Under the pieces are notes generated by a model. The model worked only from the letters and a program-made list of their open reading frames with translations. It was not told the origin of the DNA and ran no database searches. DNA of 44,116 nucleotides from Puniceicoccales bacterium Verruco_01 (lineage in GTDB: Bacteria; Verrucomicrobiota; Verrucomicrobiia; Opitutales; Oceanipulchritudinaceae): contig LVBV01000021.1 of the NCBI GenBank assembly GCA_001604565.1, positions 1 through 44,116 on the forward strand, in the 5' to 3' direction. Position numbers and translations under genes: made by a program. Position 1 is the stretch's first letter, and each line of letters opens with the position of its first letter. Positions 25,681 to 34,052 of the stretch are shown in pieces.

Positions 25681-25696
25681 TGCAGCCTTCGTGCCA
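25681..25696 (-). promoter_or_regulatory. Sigma-54-type (-24/-12) promoter of the hsp20 operon
   Basis: The minus strand reads TGGCACG-AAGG-CTGCA. The consensus is TGGCACG-N4-TTGCA, so one fixed position differs, and the invariant GG and GC are exactly ten bases apart. Transcription would begin near 25669, leaving a leader of about 54 bases before the first hsp20 ATG. No convincing sigma-70 promoter was seen in the same gap. Confidence 0.65.
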
Positions 25697-25760
25697 GCGG
25701 GGGAACGGATGGAAGTACGTTGCCACAGAGCGGGTTGCAGATATGCGGTCCCCAGGCGCG

Positions 25761-25777
25761 TGTGACACGATGGCACG
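25761..25777. promoter_or_regulatory. Upstream repeat 1 (TGTGA-N7-GCAC)
   Basis: TGTGACACGATGGCACG shares 14 of 17 positions with the sequence exactly 50 bases away at 25811; the preceding GCG is also shared. It lies about 92-108 bases upstream of the inferred hsp20 start, the usual distance for a sigma-54 activator site. The TGTG...CAC ends give it a partial dyad. Confidence 0.5.
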
Positions 25778-25810
25778 TAGCTCGGGCGATGATTTCCGGA
25801 TCTCTCCGCG

Positions 25811-25827
25811 TGTGACAACGTGGCACA
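25811..25827. promoter_or_regulatory. Upstream repeat 2 (TGTGA-N7-GCACA)
   Basis: TGTGACAACGTGGCACA is the second copy, 50 bases (about five helical turns) from the first and in the same orientation. The dyad ends TGTG and CACA are perfect here. It ends 23 bases before the pseudopilin terminator, so it is outside that gene's transcript. Confidence 0.5.
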
Positions 25828-25849
25828 CTCGCATCCGCTTCCGGCAACG

Positions 25850-25876
25850 AAAAGGCCGCGACGATTGCCGCGGCCT
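25850..25876 (-). terminator. Rho-independent terminator of the pseudopilin gene
   Basis: On the minus strand AGGCCGCG pairs with CGCGGCCT around an 8-base loop and runs straight into TTTTC (plus-strand AAAA at 25850-25853). It lies 27 bases after the stop at 25904. Confidence 0.85.
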
Positions 25877-25903
25877 CTTCGGTAAAACGTTTCTCTTGAG
25901 AAG

Positions 25904-26623
25904 CTACTTGTATTCCAGAACCTTCGCCGTGGAATTGATCGCCTCGGAGATCTTCTTTGTCGGGCGCTTGGTGACGTAGTTCACGAGCGCGCCGTTGCCG
26001 TCGTCGCCGTCGAGATTCGCATACCATTCCACGTGGCCGTCGGCGTAGGCGATGTAGCCGCCCTCGTCGTTCCATGCGCCGGGAGTGGCGTCCGCCGCGC
26101 CGCGCCAGGTGCCGTCGTCCTTCAGGCCGCGCGTCCAGGCGACGGGCGTGGTCGAGGCCGGGGCGTCCGGAGAAAGGCCGCTCACGAGCGTCACCGAAAG
26201 CGGGAAGCCGTCAAAGTCCGGATTCAGGGTCCATGCTCCCGCTCCGTCGGAGTAGGCGACCACCTTGGGGTGAGTCGCCGTGCTGGCGGTGACGAGCGGA
26301 TCCTCCTCGTTGTAGTAAAGGGTGGCCTCGTTCACGCCGCCGTCTTTTGCGATGGCAAAGGCCCAGTCGTACACGGTGGTGGCATTGAGGGTGCGGGCCT
26401 TGCCGCCCTCGGACTGGTAGGAGGCGTAGGCCAGGGCGATCTGCCGCAGGGCCGCCCCGGACTGGGCGCGCCGGGCGTTGTGCAGAACCTTGCCGACGGC
26501 GGGCACGATGGCCGCGGTGAGAATGGCGATGACGCTCAGCACCGCGAGAAGCTCCACCAGGGTGAAGCCGCGGGCCGGGAGGGAGTGGGAAAGGGGCTGT
26601 TTCACGGCAATTTCATTATCCAT
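25904..26623 (-). CDS. Type II secretion-like pseudopilin (prepilin-type N-terminal methylation protein)
   Basis: The 239-residue product has a class III signal: a short basic leader ending ARG, then FTLVELLAVLSVIAILTAAI, cut before Phe by prepilin peptidase. The helix is about residues 20-42. The rest is a periplasmic domain with a Gly/Asp/Trp-rich core and a late motif IAYADGHVEWYANLDG. This motif is typical of the large pseudopilin-like families of Planctomycetes, Verrucomicrobia and Lentisphaerae. No other secretion or pilus gene is near. The ATG at 26623 is chosen because the prepilin leader begins soon after; the frame stays open upstream but overlaps msrBA. It is divergent from msrBA. 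Confidence 0.88.
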   Translation of the reverse strand: MDNEIAVKQPLSHSLPARGFTLVELLAVLSVIAILTAAIVPAVGKVLHNARRAQSGAALRQIALAYASYQSEGGKARTLNATTVYDWAFAIAKDGGVNEATLYYNEEDPLVTASTATHPKVVAYSDGAGAWTLNPDFDGFPLSVTLVSGLSPDAPASTTPVAWTRGLKDDGTWRGAADATPGAWNDEGGYIAYADGHVEWYANLDGDDGNGALVNYVTKRPTKKISEAINSTAKVLEYK

Positions 26624-26746
26624 GAAGCCATGCGGGCGGCGCAATTCAAAAGATGAATGCGGATTGTATGGGAAATTCAGCTTGCCGGAATGTTTTCCGT
26701 CCCCATCCCTCCAAGTGGATACAACCGGCAAAACGCGGGAGGGGGC

Positions 26747-27799
26747 ATGAAGGGGGCTTTCATTCTTTTTGCGATCCTGACGGTCGCCGCCTGTGCGGGC
26801 GCGGAGCCCGCCGCCCCGCCGTCTTTGACCGCAAAGGAGAAACCGATGACAAAGCCCGACGATGCCACGCTGCGCGCGACCCTTTCCCCGCAGGCCTATG
26901 CCGTGACGCAGGCCTGTGGCACCGAGCCTCCCTTTGCCAACGCGTACTGGGACAACCACGCGCCCGGCATCTATGTCGATGTCGTTTCCGGCGAGCCGCT
27001 CTTCAGTTCCCTCGACAAGTTCGATTCCGGCACCGGCTGGCCGAGCTTCACGCGGCCCATTGAAAAGGCGTCCGTGGTGGAGAAAGCGGACGCCTCTCAC
27101 GGCATGGTGCGCACAGAGGTGCGCTCCGAGAAGGCGGACAGTCACCTCGGCCACGTCTTTGACGACGGTCCGGGGCCGGAGGGATTGCGCTACTGCATCA
27201 ATTCCGCCGCGCTGCGCTTCGTGCCGGTCGCGGACATGGAAAAAGAGGGGTACGGCGCGTACCTCGCCCCCTTCATCGCGGCGGGCCTTGTTCCCGCTAA
27301 GGAGCCGGCCAAAACTGAGACGGCGTATCTTTCGGGCGGCTGTTTCTGGGGCATGGAGGAAATTTTGCGCGGCATTCCGGGCGTCCTCAAAACCACCGTG
27401 GGTTACACGGGTGGACGGACGAAAGACCCGACCTACGAGGAGGTCTCTACCGGCAAGACCGGCCATGCCGAGACCGTGGAAATCGTCTTCGATCCCTCGG
27501 TGCTCCCCTACGAGAAGCTGCTGGACTACTTCTTCCGGATGCACGATCCGACGACGCTCAACCGCCAGCACAACGATGTGGGAAGCCAGTACCGGAGCGC
27601 CATCTTCTACACGAGCGAGGAGCAGCGCGTCACGGCGGAACGGGTTCTTGCGCGATGGGACAGGTCCGGCAAATTCACGCGCCCGATCGTGACGGAGATC
27701 ACGAAAGCGGGACCTTTCTATAGTGCCGAGGAGTACCATCAGGACTACCTGCGGAAGCACCCGGACGGTTACACCTGCCACTACCTGCGCCCGGAGTAG
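26747..27799 (+). CDS. msrBA: Peptide methionine sulfoxide reductase MsrB-MsrA fusion, predicted lipoprotein
   Basis: Both domains repair oxidised methionine: MsrB the R form, MsrA the S form. The 350-residue product has a lipoprotein-type signal ([11 protein letters not shown], lipid Cys16). The MsrB domain follows (about 38-162) with [10 protein letters not shown] and the catalytic Cys150 in [11 protein letters not shown]. The MsrA domain (about 193-350) has catalytic Cys199 in GGCFWGMEE. MsrB lacks the two zinc CxxC pairs. The order B-A is the reverse of the classic PilB type but is common. The ATG at 26747, preceded by GGGAGGGGG, gives the signal. The protein probably protects envelope proteins. 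Confidence 0.93.
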   Translation: MKGAFILFAILTVAACAGAEPAAPPSLTAKEKPMTKPDDATLRATLSPQAYAVTQACGTEPPFANAYWDNHAPGIYVDVVSGEPLFSSLDKFDSGTGWPSFTRPIEKASVVEKADASHGMVRTEVRSEKADSHLGHVFDDGPGPEGLRYCINSAALRFVPVADMEKEGYGAYLAPFIAAGLVPAKEPAKTETAYLSGGCFWGMEEILRGIPGVLKTTVGYTGGRTKDPTYEEVSTGKTGHAETVEIVFDPSVLPYEKLLDYFFRMHDPTTLNRQHNDVGSQYRSAIFYTSEEQRVTAERVLARWDRSGKFTRPIVTEITKAGPFYSAEEYHQDYLRKHPDGYTCHYLRPE

Positions 27800-27912
27800 G
27801 TGGCCCGATTCGTTCCCGGCACACAATATCGCTTCTCAAGGAACTGCGGAGGAATCCTGTTGAACGGGGCGGGGTCGGAAAGTAGCGTGGCGGTGAGAAT
27901 GGAGACGCACAC

Positions 27913-28701
27913 ATGGCGACCGCAGGCAAACCCCCGGACGAGCCTTCAGTGGCCGAACTGGCCCGCATGATCGACCACTCCCTGCTGCATCCCACCTTCA
28001 CGGACGCGCAACTGGAGGCCGGCCTCGCCGTCGCGCGCCGCTGCGGCTGCGCCACGGCCTGTGTGAAACCCTATGCTGTGCCGATGTCCGCGCGGGCGCT
28101 GGAGGGTTCGCCGACGCGGGTGTGCGCCGTCGTCGGCTTTCCCCACGGCAACAGCCACACCGCTGTCAAACTGATGGAGACCGTCACTGCCGTTGGAGAG
28201 GGCGCGGCGGAGATCGACATGGTGGTGAACATCGGCAAGGCTCTGGGAGGGGACTGGGCTTATGTCACGGATGAAGTGAGACGTCTCAACGACGCCTGCA
28301 CGGAGCGGGGCGCGCTTCTCAAGGTCATCTTCGAGACCGACTATCTGGAGGACGCCCCCATCATCCGGCTTTGCGAAATCTGCACCGCTGTCGGCGTCGC
28401 CTTCGCAAAGACGTCCACGGGCTACGGCTTTGTCAGGAAACCGGGCGGGGACTACAATTACGTGGGCGCCACGGACCACAACCTGCGTCTGATGCGCGAG
28501 CATTGCGGGCCTGCGGTGCGGATCAAGGCCGCCGGTGGCGTGCGGACCTTGGGCGACCTGCTGCGCGTGCGTGCGCTGGGGGTGACGAGAGTGGGCGCGA
28601 CGGCCACCGAGGCAATGCTGGCCGAGGCCGTCCGGCTCGGCCTGCCCGGTCCGCTGCCTCCCGGCATGCAGGATGCGCGGAGCGCGCCCGCAGGGCGCTG
28701 A
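27913..28701 (+). CDS. deoC: Deoxyribose-phosphate aldolase
   Basis: DeoC splits 2-deoxyribose 5-phosphate into glyceraldehyde 3-phosphate and acetaldehyde in nucleoside breakdown. The 262-residue product has the Schiff-base Lys166 (AFAKTSTGYGF), the proton-relay Lys205 (RIKAAGGVRT) and Asp102 (EIDMVVNIG). The ATG at 27913 gives a normal N-terminus (LARMIDHSLLHP). No deoA, deoB or deoD is next to it. It is followed by a 327-base gap with hairpins and repeat copy B. Confidence 0.96.
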   Translation: MATAGKPPDEPSVAELARMIDHSLLHPTFTDAQLEAGLAVARRCGCATACVKPYAVPMSARALEGSPTRVCAVVGFPHGNSHTAVKLMETVTAVGEGAAEIDMVVNIGKALGGDWAYVTDEVRRLNDACTERGALLKVIFETDYLEDAPIIRLCEICTAVGVAFAKTSTGYGFVRKPGGDYNYVGATDHNLRLMREHCGPAVRIKAAGGVRTLGDLLRVRALGVTRVGATATEAMLAEAVRLGLPGPLPPGMQDARSAPAGR

Positions 28702-29028
28702 CAGGCTGTTGGGTCGGTGAACTGTCTCCGGCGGCATCGGAGGCAATTCCGGACGGCGGAATCCCTAGAGAGTGCTTGAAAATACGATTCCCGTCGGAAG
28801 GCGGGCGTCTTTTCGGCGGAAAATCGTCCCATTCGACTCAAAGAATCTTGATTCGTTTCGTCTCATGTTCCGATTTTCCACCCGAAAAGACATCCCGCCT
28901 CCGCGGTCCGCTTATTCTCATACACTCCCTCGCGCGTTGACAAGGTGGGGGGAATGTCGCCTCAATAGGCGCTTCCCTTGCGCACAGACGCACGGGGCAC
29001 ACTGAAGAATCCCCTCCTTCCTTCACAC
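28702..29028. other. 327-base intergenic region between deoC and cellobiose phosphorylase
   Basis: No credible gene was found here. It holds two small hairpins (CTCCG/CGGAG near 28727-28743 and ATTCCG/CGGAAT near 28746-28762), repeat copy B (28775-28847), a TTGACA hexamer at 28937-28942 without a convincing -10, and a short dyad CGCCT-CAAT-AGGCG at 28958-28971. The last could be an operator for the sugar phosphorylase gene. Confidence 0.5.
28775..28847 (+). repeat. Interspersed hairpin repeat, copy B
   Basis: This is the second copy of the element at 21666-21736, 7.1 kb away, in the same orientation. The core is 28789-28812. Here it is 87 bases after the deoC stop, not directly at the gene end. 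The CCCGTC/GGCGGG stem with a GGAA loop and following CGTCTTTT is retained. Confidence 0.7.
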
Positions 29029-31467
29029 ATGAAAAATCCCTATGGCCGCTTTGACGATGCGGCGCGCGAATACGTCATCACACGCCCGGACACGCCGCTT
29101 CCGTGGCTCAACTACATCGGGCAGGAAGAATATTTCGGCCTTCTGACGAACACCTGCGGCGGCTACAGCTTCTGGCGCGACGCCAAGCTCCGCCGCCTCA
29201 CGCGCTACCGCTACAACGACATTCCCTACGACAGCAACGGGCGCTACCTCTACATCAGGGACGGCGAAAGCGTCTGGAATCCCGGCTGGAAGCCGGTCAA
29301 GGCGAAGCTCGACTCCTACGAGTGCCGCCACGGCCTCGGGTATTCCAAGTTCACGAGCGCCAAGGACGGCGTGGAGGCGCAGATGCTCTTCTTCGTCCCG
29401 CCGGGCGAGAATCTCGAAATCTGGAAGACGACGCTCGTCAACAAGAGCGCCGTCACGAAGACCCTGCGCCTGTTCAGCTTTGTCGAGTTCTGCCTCTTCG
29501 AGGCGGCGAATGACATGAACAACCTCCAGCGTACCTTCTCGATCGGCGAGGTGGAGGTGGAGGGCGGGGCGATCTACCACAAGACCGAATACCGCGAACG
29601 CCGCAATCACTACGCGCTCTTCGGCTGCACCGGCAACGTCACGGGCTTTGATACCGACCGCGACGTGTTTCTCGGCATGCATAATGGCCTGCATGAGGCG
29701 CGCGTTCCCTTCTCCGGCAAGGCGACGAACACGATCGCCCACGGCTGGAGCCCCTGCGGCAGTCACCAGATTGACGTGACGCTGAAGCCGGGTGAGAGCA
29801 CCTCCTTCGCTTTCATCCTCGCCTACGTCGAGCAGGAGGCCCCCAAGTTCGTCGCTCCGTTTGTGATCAACAAGTCCAACGGGCGCGCGATCATGGAGAA
29901 GTACGCGAAGATCGAGGCCGTTGACGAAGCCTTTGCGCGCCTTGGCGCCTACTGGGCCAAGAATCTCTCCGTCTTCCAGTGCCAGACTCCGGACGAGCAC
30001 ATCAACCGGATGGGCAACATCTGGAACCAGTACCAGTGCATGGCCACCTTCAACCTCTCGCGCTCGGCCAGCCTCTTCGAGACGGGCATCGGGCGCGGCA
30101 TGGGTTACCGCGACAGCAATCAGGACACCCTCGGCTTCGGCCACATGATCCCGAGCCGCGTCAAGGAACGCCTTTGCGACATCGCGCGCACCCAGCTTTC
30201 CGACGGCACCTGCTACCACCAGTACCAGCCTCTCACCAAGCAGGGCAACAAGGAGATCGGCGGCGACTTCTACGACGACCATCTCTGGCTCATCCAGTCG
30301 GTCTGTTTCTACATCAAGGAGACGGGCGATACGTCGATCCTCTCCGAGCGCATCGGCTACTATGACAAGAAGGAGGATCCGGCGACGATGCTGGACCATC
30401 TGGAGCTTTCCGCCGCCTACACGATGAGCCACCGCGGCCCGCACAAGCTGCCGCTCATCGGCCATGCGGACTGGAACGATTGCCTGAACCTCAACTGCTT
30501 CTCCACCGAGCCGAACGAGAGCTTCCAGTGCGCGGGCGACGTGAAGGATTCGAAGGCCGAGAGCGTGATGATCGCGGGCCTCTTCCTCTATACGACCGAT
30601 CTTCTCGCGAGCCTCTACGAGTTCCTTGGGCGTCCCGCCGACGTCAAACGCGTCCGCGCGATGCGCGCCGAGATGGATGCGGCCGTCACGAAGGCGGGCT
30701 GGGACGGCGAATGGTTCGTCCGCGCGTACGACGCGGCGAGCAAACCCGTCGGCAGCCACGTCTGCGAGGAGGGCAAGATCTACATCGAGAGCCAGGGCTG
30801 GTGCGTCCTCGGCGGCAACGGCATCGAGGACGGCCGCGCGAAGCAGGCGATGGAGTCCGTCCACAAGTATTTGAAGAAGAAGAGCGGCTGCGTCCTCCAG
30901 TGGCCCGCCTACAGCGAGTACCACGTGGAGCTCGGCGAAGTGTCGAGCTATCCTCCGGGCTACAAGGAGAACGGCGGCATCTTCTGCCACAATAACCCCT
31001 GGATCATCCTCGCCCTCTCCAAGCTCGGCATGGGCGACCGCGCCTTCGAGTATTACAAGGCGATCTGTCCCTCCGCCAAGGAGGAGACGATTGACACCTA
31101 CAAGTGCGAGCCCTACGTGTACGCCCAGATGGTTTCCGGCTCGCAGGGATTCGTGGAGGGTGAGGCCAAGAACAGTTGGCTGACCGGCACGGCGGCGTGG
31201 ACCTTCCTCGCCCTCGCGCACGGCATCCTCGGCATCGTTCCGGACTTCAAGGGCCTTTCGGTCAACCCCTGCATCCCGACGAGCTGGCCTCAGTTCAAGG
31301 TGACGCGCGTCTTCCGCGGAGCCACCTACCACATCACCGTGAAGAATCCGAACGGGGTCTCCTGCGGGGTCAAGAGCATGCTCGTGGACGGCAAGAAGGT
31401 CTCCGGCAACATCCTGCCCATCATGACCGGCAAGACCGTCGAGGTGGAAATCACCCTCGGCCAGTAA
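29029..31467 (+). CDS. cbp: Cellobiose phosphorylase (GH94)
   Basis: The enzyme splits cellobiose with phosphate into glucose 1-phosphate and glucose, saving ATP. The 812-residue product resembles clostridial cellobiose phosphorylase along its whole length as I remember it. Examples are PWLNYIGQEEYFGL, GGYSFWRDAKLRRLTRYRYN, the IWNQYQCMATFNLSRSAS block, GIGRGMGYRDSNQDTLGF, the catalytic-acid segment ADWNDCLNLNCFS (Asp481 or Asp484), YPPGYKENGGIFCHNN and NSWLTGTAAW. No signal peptide, so it is cytoplasmic and a transporter is implied, but none is in the window. The ATG at 29029 is chosen because MKNPYGRFDDAAREYVI matches the family start. A strong terminator follows, so it is likely monocistronic. 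Confidence 0.95.
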   Translation: MKNPYGRFDDAAREYVITRPDTPLPWLNYIGQEEYFGLLTNTCGGYSFWRDAKLRRLTRYRYNDIPYDSNGRYLYIRDGESVWNPGWKPVKAKLDSYECRHGLGYSKFTSAKDGVEAQMLFFVPPGENLEIWKTTLVNKSAVTKTLRLFSFVEFCLFEAANDMNNLQRTFSIGEVEVEGGAIYHKTEYRERRNHYALFGCTGNVTGFDTDRDVFLGMHNGLHEARVPFSGKATNTIAHGWSPCGSHQIDVTLKPGESTSFAFILAYVEQEAPKFVAPFVINKSNGRAIMEKYAKIEAVDEAFARLGAYWAKNLSVFQCQTPDEHINRMGNIWNQYQCMATFNLSRSASLFETGIGRGMGYRDSNQDTLGFGHMIPSRVKERLCDIARTQLSDGTCYHQYQPLTKQGNKEIGGDFYDDHLWLIQSVCFYIKETGDTSILSERIGYYDKKEDPATMLDHLELSAAYTMSHRGPHKLPLIGHADWNDCLNLNCFSTEPNESFQCAGDVKDSKAESVMIAGLFLYTTDLLASLYEFLGRPADVKRVRAMRAEMDAAVTKAGWDGEWFVRAYDAASKPVGSHVCEEGKIYIESQGWCVLGGNGIEDGRAKQAMESVHKYLKKKSGCVLQWPAYSEYHVELGEVSSYPPGYKENGGIFCHNNPWIILALSKLGMGDRAFEYYKAICPSAKEETIDTYKCEPYVYAQMVSGSQGFVEGEAKNSWLTGTAAWTFLALAHGILGIVPDFKGLSVNPCIPTSWPQFKVTRVFRGATYHITVKNPNGVSCGVKSMLVDGKKVSGNILPIMTGKTVEVEITLGQ

Positions 31468-31498
31468 CGGCAGTCAATCCGCCCCAAAACGGCGAAAC

Positions 31499-31533
31499 AA
31501 AGGCCGGGCTCCATCACGGGGTCCGGCCTTTTT
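31499..31533 (+). terminator. Rho-independent terminator of cellobiose phosphorylase gene
   Basis: AAAGGCCGG (31499-31507) pairs with CCGGCCTTT (31523-31531), and the inner GCTCC/GGGGT extends the stem with G-T pairs to about 14 bp around the loop ATCAC. A run of five T (31529-31533) follows. It is the clearest intrinsic terminator in the window. Confidence 0.92.
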
Positions 31534-31728
31534 GCGTGCGGAGGGGAATGCGTCGAATAACGAGCCCCGGAATCCGCCAAGTTCCGCAAGGGTGCGGATG
31601 AGAGGCGCCTCCGATTCACCTTGCGCCACCTCTACCGTTTCGTAGCGTGAATTCCGCACTCTCCCGCGTTCTGATTTCATCTGCGCGGGGAGAAGATCGA
31701 GGCGGAACCCGGCGGAAGAGGCGCGTGC

Positions 31729-33993
31729 ATGGGAAAGGTCGGACAACTGGTCAGTGGCACGGGTGAGGCGGCGACGGCCATGACGGACGCCGTGGCGATG
31801 CTCGGCACGATTAAGGACGTGGCGGGTATCGAGTGCGTGAAGACGTTTTTCGCGTCGCTCGCCGTGGGCGGGGTGACGCTTGCTGCGCTGCCTGCGTCGG
31901 CCCTCGTGCTTGGCGCGGCGGGGCTTTCGGGGGCGGTCGCGATCTACAAGGCGCTCGCGGCGCGTAAGGAGAGTCTCCGGCAGGAGCAGTGCCGCGAGTG
32001 GCTGAGTCAGGGACGCGAACAGCTCGGCGAGCTGTTGCGTGAAGGCACCGACCTGCGCCGGGCGGCGGATGCGATGGAAAATGCGGAGAATGGCGGCTCC
32101 TTTGAGGATCTGGAACCGGGCGCCTACGGAACCGCCGCGCCGCAAATCGTCCAGTTTCAGACTCTCCTGCGGCTGAGGAAAGAGAAGCGCGAGGATTTCG
32201 AACGGATGGCAGTCCGGTTCGACATCCTCCAAGGGGACGTGGAAGTTCTGACGAAGTTCGCAGAAAAGACGTACCGACTGGTCACAGAGACGCACGAGGA
32301 TGTGAAGGCGCAAGGTGCGAAACTGGAAGAGATTTCCGCACAGGTGGGTCAGTTACCTCAAGTAATGGCTGCTGAAATCTTGAAGTTTTTCGCCAGCAAA
32401 GTCTCCGCTCTGAACGGCGCTGTCGGACGTGAGCTGACGCAGAAGGAGAAGGTCGATCGCGCCTTTGCGGAACTAGCTGAGGCGAATGGCGTTCCGGTCG
32501 AGCAACTGAAGGCGGTTGTCCTGAACTATGCCAAGAGCGTGCGGACGAATCCACAGTCCGACTCGATAGAGAAGGCCCGTGCGGAATACGTGGCCGCGAA
32601 CTACCTGACTGCTGCGAAAGAGGCGGGTGCCGTGGCGATGCGCGCTCGCGCCCGGCGTTTCGCCCGTGATGCGGGAATCCGCAAGTATGCCGCCGAAGCC
32701 GCCGCCAAATCCGCCGTCGATCGTGCCAAGGAACGTGACGCATTGATCCTGAGCGGCCAGTCTTTCCATGCGGCTCGTCAGTTTGGCAGGGCCAGTAACG
32801 CCTACAACGAGGCGTTGGAAATCACGCCTCGCGGGGAGGACGCCACGGCATGGGCCGCGTTGCAGTTAGCTCTTGGAGATGCGTCTGACAAATGGGCCGA
32901 TGTCTCTGAGGGGGCTGAGATCGCCATTCACCGCAAGCAGGCCGTTGAGGCGTACCGCAGTGCACTGAAAGTGTACACGCGTGAGGCACTGCCGCATGAC
33001 TGGGCTACGACGCAGAACAATCTGGGCCTCGCGCTGGCAAATCAGGCGGCGGCGTGCGAGGGTGCCGAGCGTGTGCGGCTCATCCGTGAGGCGATGAATG
33101 CGTATCGCAATGCATTGGAGGTGTGCACACGGGAGGCGTTGCCGCAGGATTGGGCTGACACACAGAACAATTTGGGCAACGCACTGTGCAATCAGGCTGC
33201 AGCGAGCGAGGGTGAGGATCGGGTGCGGCTCCTTGGCGAAGCGGTGACAGCGTATCGCCAAGCGTTGGAGGTGCGGACGCGTGAGGCGCTGCCGCAGGAC
33301 TGGGCGGCGACTCAGAACAATCTTGGCATCGCGCTGAGGGATCAGGGGAAAGCAAGCGAGGGTGAGAATAGGGCGCGGCTCCTAGGTGAAGCGGTGAGGG
33401 CGTGCCGCCAAGCGCTGGGAGTGCATACGCGTGAGGCGTTGCCGCAGAAGTGGGCGACGACGCAGATCAATCTGGGTAATGCGTTGAGCGATCAGGCGAA
33501 GGCGAGCGTGGGAACGGAGAGTGCGCGGTTGCTGGGCGAGGCGGAGAATGCGTATCGATTTGCGCTGGAGGTGTACACGCGGGAGGTGATGCCGCAGGAG
33601 TGGGCGATGACGCAAAACAATCTGGGTGCCGTGCTACAACATCTGGCAGCCGCGAGTGAGGGCGCGGAGCGGATACGACTGCATGGGGAGTCGGTAGCAG
33701 CGTATCGTAGTGCACTGGAGGTGCAAACGCGGGAGGCACTGCCGCGGTATTGGGCTCAAACCAGTCTCAACCTTGCTCAGTCTCTCATTTTGCTTGCTGC
33801 AGCTCACCTTGACGCGGGCCATTTTGACGAAGCGGAGGCGATCTTCCGCGAGAATGTTTCGCTGGCGGTCCCGGGCCAGTGGACCTTTGTCGGAATGTGC
33901 ATTCTTATTTTTCACGCGTTACACGCGCGCGGTAACACGAATCCGCTTCTTGCCCGGGCCGAGGCTTTGCTTTTGGAACTGGGCGGGAAGTAG
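31729..33993 (+). CDS. Tetratricopeptide-repeat protein with hydrophobic N-terminal region
   Basis: I do not recognise a named family for the whole 754-residue protein. A Gly/Ala-rich hydrophobic stretch lies at about 42-76 (SLAVGGVTLAALPASALVLG, then AAGLSGAVAIY) and could be one or two membrane helices. A long charged helical or coiled-coil region follows (about 78-350, EDVKAQGAKLEEISAQ). Then come six 50-residue TPR-like units (residues about 405-705) with the core TREALPQDWAxTQNNLGxAL. A final degenerate TPR region ends the protein. This repeat type is frequent in bacterial signalling and conflict proteins with CHAT, NACHT or other effectors, but no enzymatic domain is visible here. Codon choice in the repeat part looks less GC-biased than in neighbours. 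ATG at 31729 with a weak AGAGG upstream. Confidence 0.65.
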   Translation: MGKVGQLVSGTGEAATAMTDAVAMLGTIKDVAGIECVKTFFASLAVGGVTLAALPASALVLGAAGLSGAVAIYKALAARKESLRQEQCREWLSQGREQLGELLREGTDLRRAADAMENAENGGSFEDLEPGAYGTAAPQIVQFQTLLRLRKEKREDFERMAVRFDILQGDVEVLTKFAEKTYRLVTETHEDVKAQGAKLEEISAQVGQLPQVMAAEILKFFASKVSALNGAVGRELTQKEKVDRAFAELAEANGVPVEQLKAVVLNYAKSVRTNPQSDSIEKARAEYVAANYLTAAKEAGAVAMRARARRFARDAGIRKYAAEAAAKSAVDRAKERDALILSGQSFHAARQFGRASNAYNEALEITPRGEDATAWAALQLALGDASDKWADVSEGAEIAIHRKQAVEAYRSALKVYTREALPHDWATTQNNLGLALANQAAACEGAERVRLIREAMNAYRNALEVCTREALPQDWADTQNNLGNALCNQAAASEGEDRVRLLGEAVTAYRQALEVRTREALPQDWAATQNNLGIALRDQGKASEGENRARLLGEAVRACRQALGVHTREALPQKWATTQINLGNALSDQAKASVGTESARLLGEAENAYRFALEVYTREVMPQEWAMTQNNLGAVLQHLAAASEGAERIRLHGESVAAYRSALEVQTREALPRYWAQTSLNLAQSLILLAAAHLDAGHFDEAEAIFRENVSLAVPGQWTFVGMCILIFHALHARGNTNPLLARAEALLLELGGK
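32941..33840 (+). repeat. Exact 150-bp in-frame tandem repeat array inside the TPR gene
   Basis: Units begin at 32941, 33091, 33241, 33391, 33541 and 33691. The marker codons Thr-Arg-Glu fall at 32977, 33127, 33277, 33427, 33577 and 33727, always exactly 150 bases apart. The last unit decays after about 80 bases. No length variation occurs between units, and DNA similarity is still obvious (for example GCGTGAGGCG-TTGCCGCAG). Confidence 0.92.
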
Positions 33994-34052
33994 GCGCTCT
34001 TTTGCGAGTCTATCGTCTTGGCGGGGCGGGAAATGCCGGTTATCCCTTTCGC

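Noticed and set aside
25750..25830. A CIRCE or HspR (HAIR) site upstream of hsp20
   Set aside because: The repeats TGTGA-N7-GCAC do not match TTAGCACTC-N9-GAGTGCTAA or CTTGAGT-N7-ACTCAAG.
26624..27826. A long upstream extension of the pseudopilin frame to 27826
   Set aside because: The extension is antisense to msrBA, and the prepilin leader must be near the true start at 26623.
28838..29026. Short frames around repeat copy B
   Set aside because: They overlap the repeat or the cellobiose phosphorylase start, have no ribosome-binding site and show no domain.
31474..32313. A 279-residue minus-strand frame opposite the TPR gene start
   Set aside because: It spans a strong terminator and the antisense of a coherent protein; the composition is that of a shadow frame.
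32941..33840. Regular repeats that might be read as a CRISPR array
   Set aside because: The period is 150 bases, the units stay in frame as protein repeats, and there are no short conserved repeats with variable spacers.
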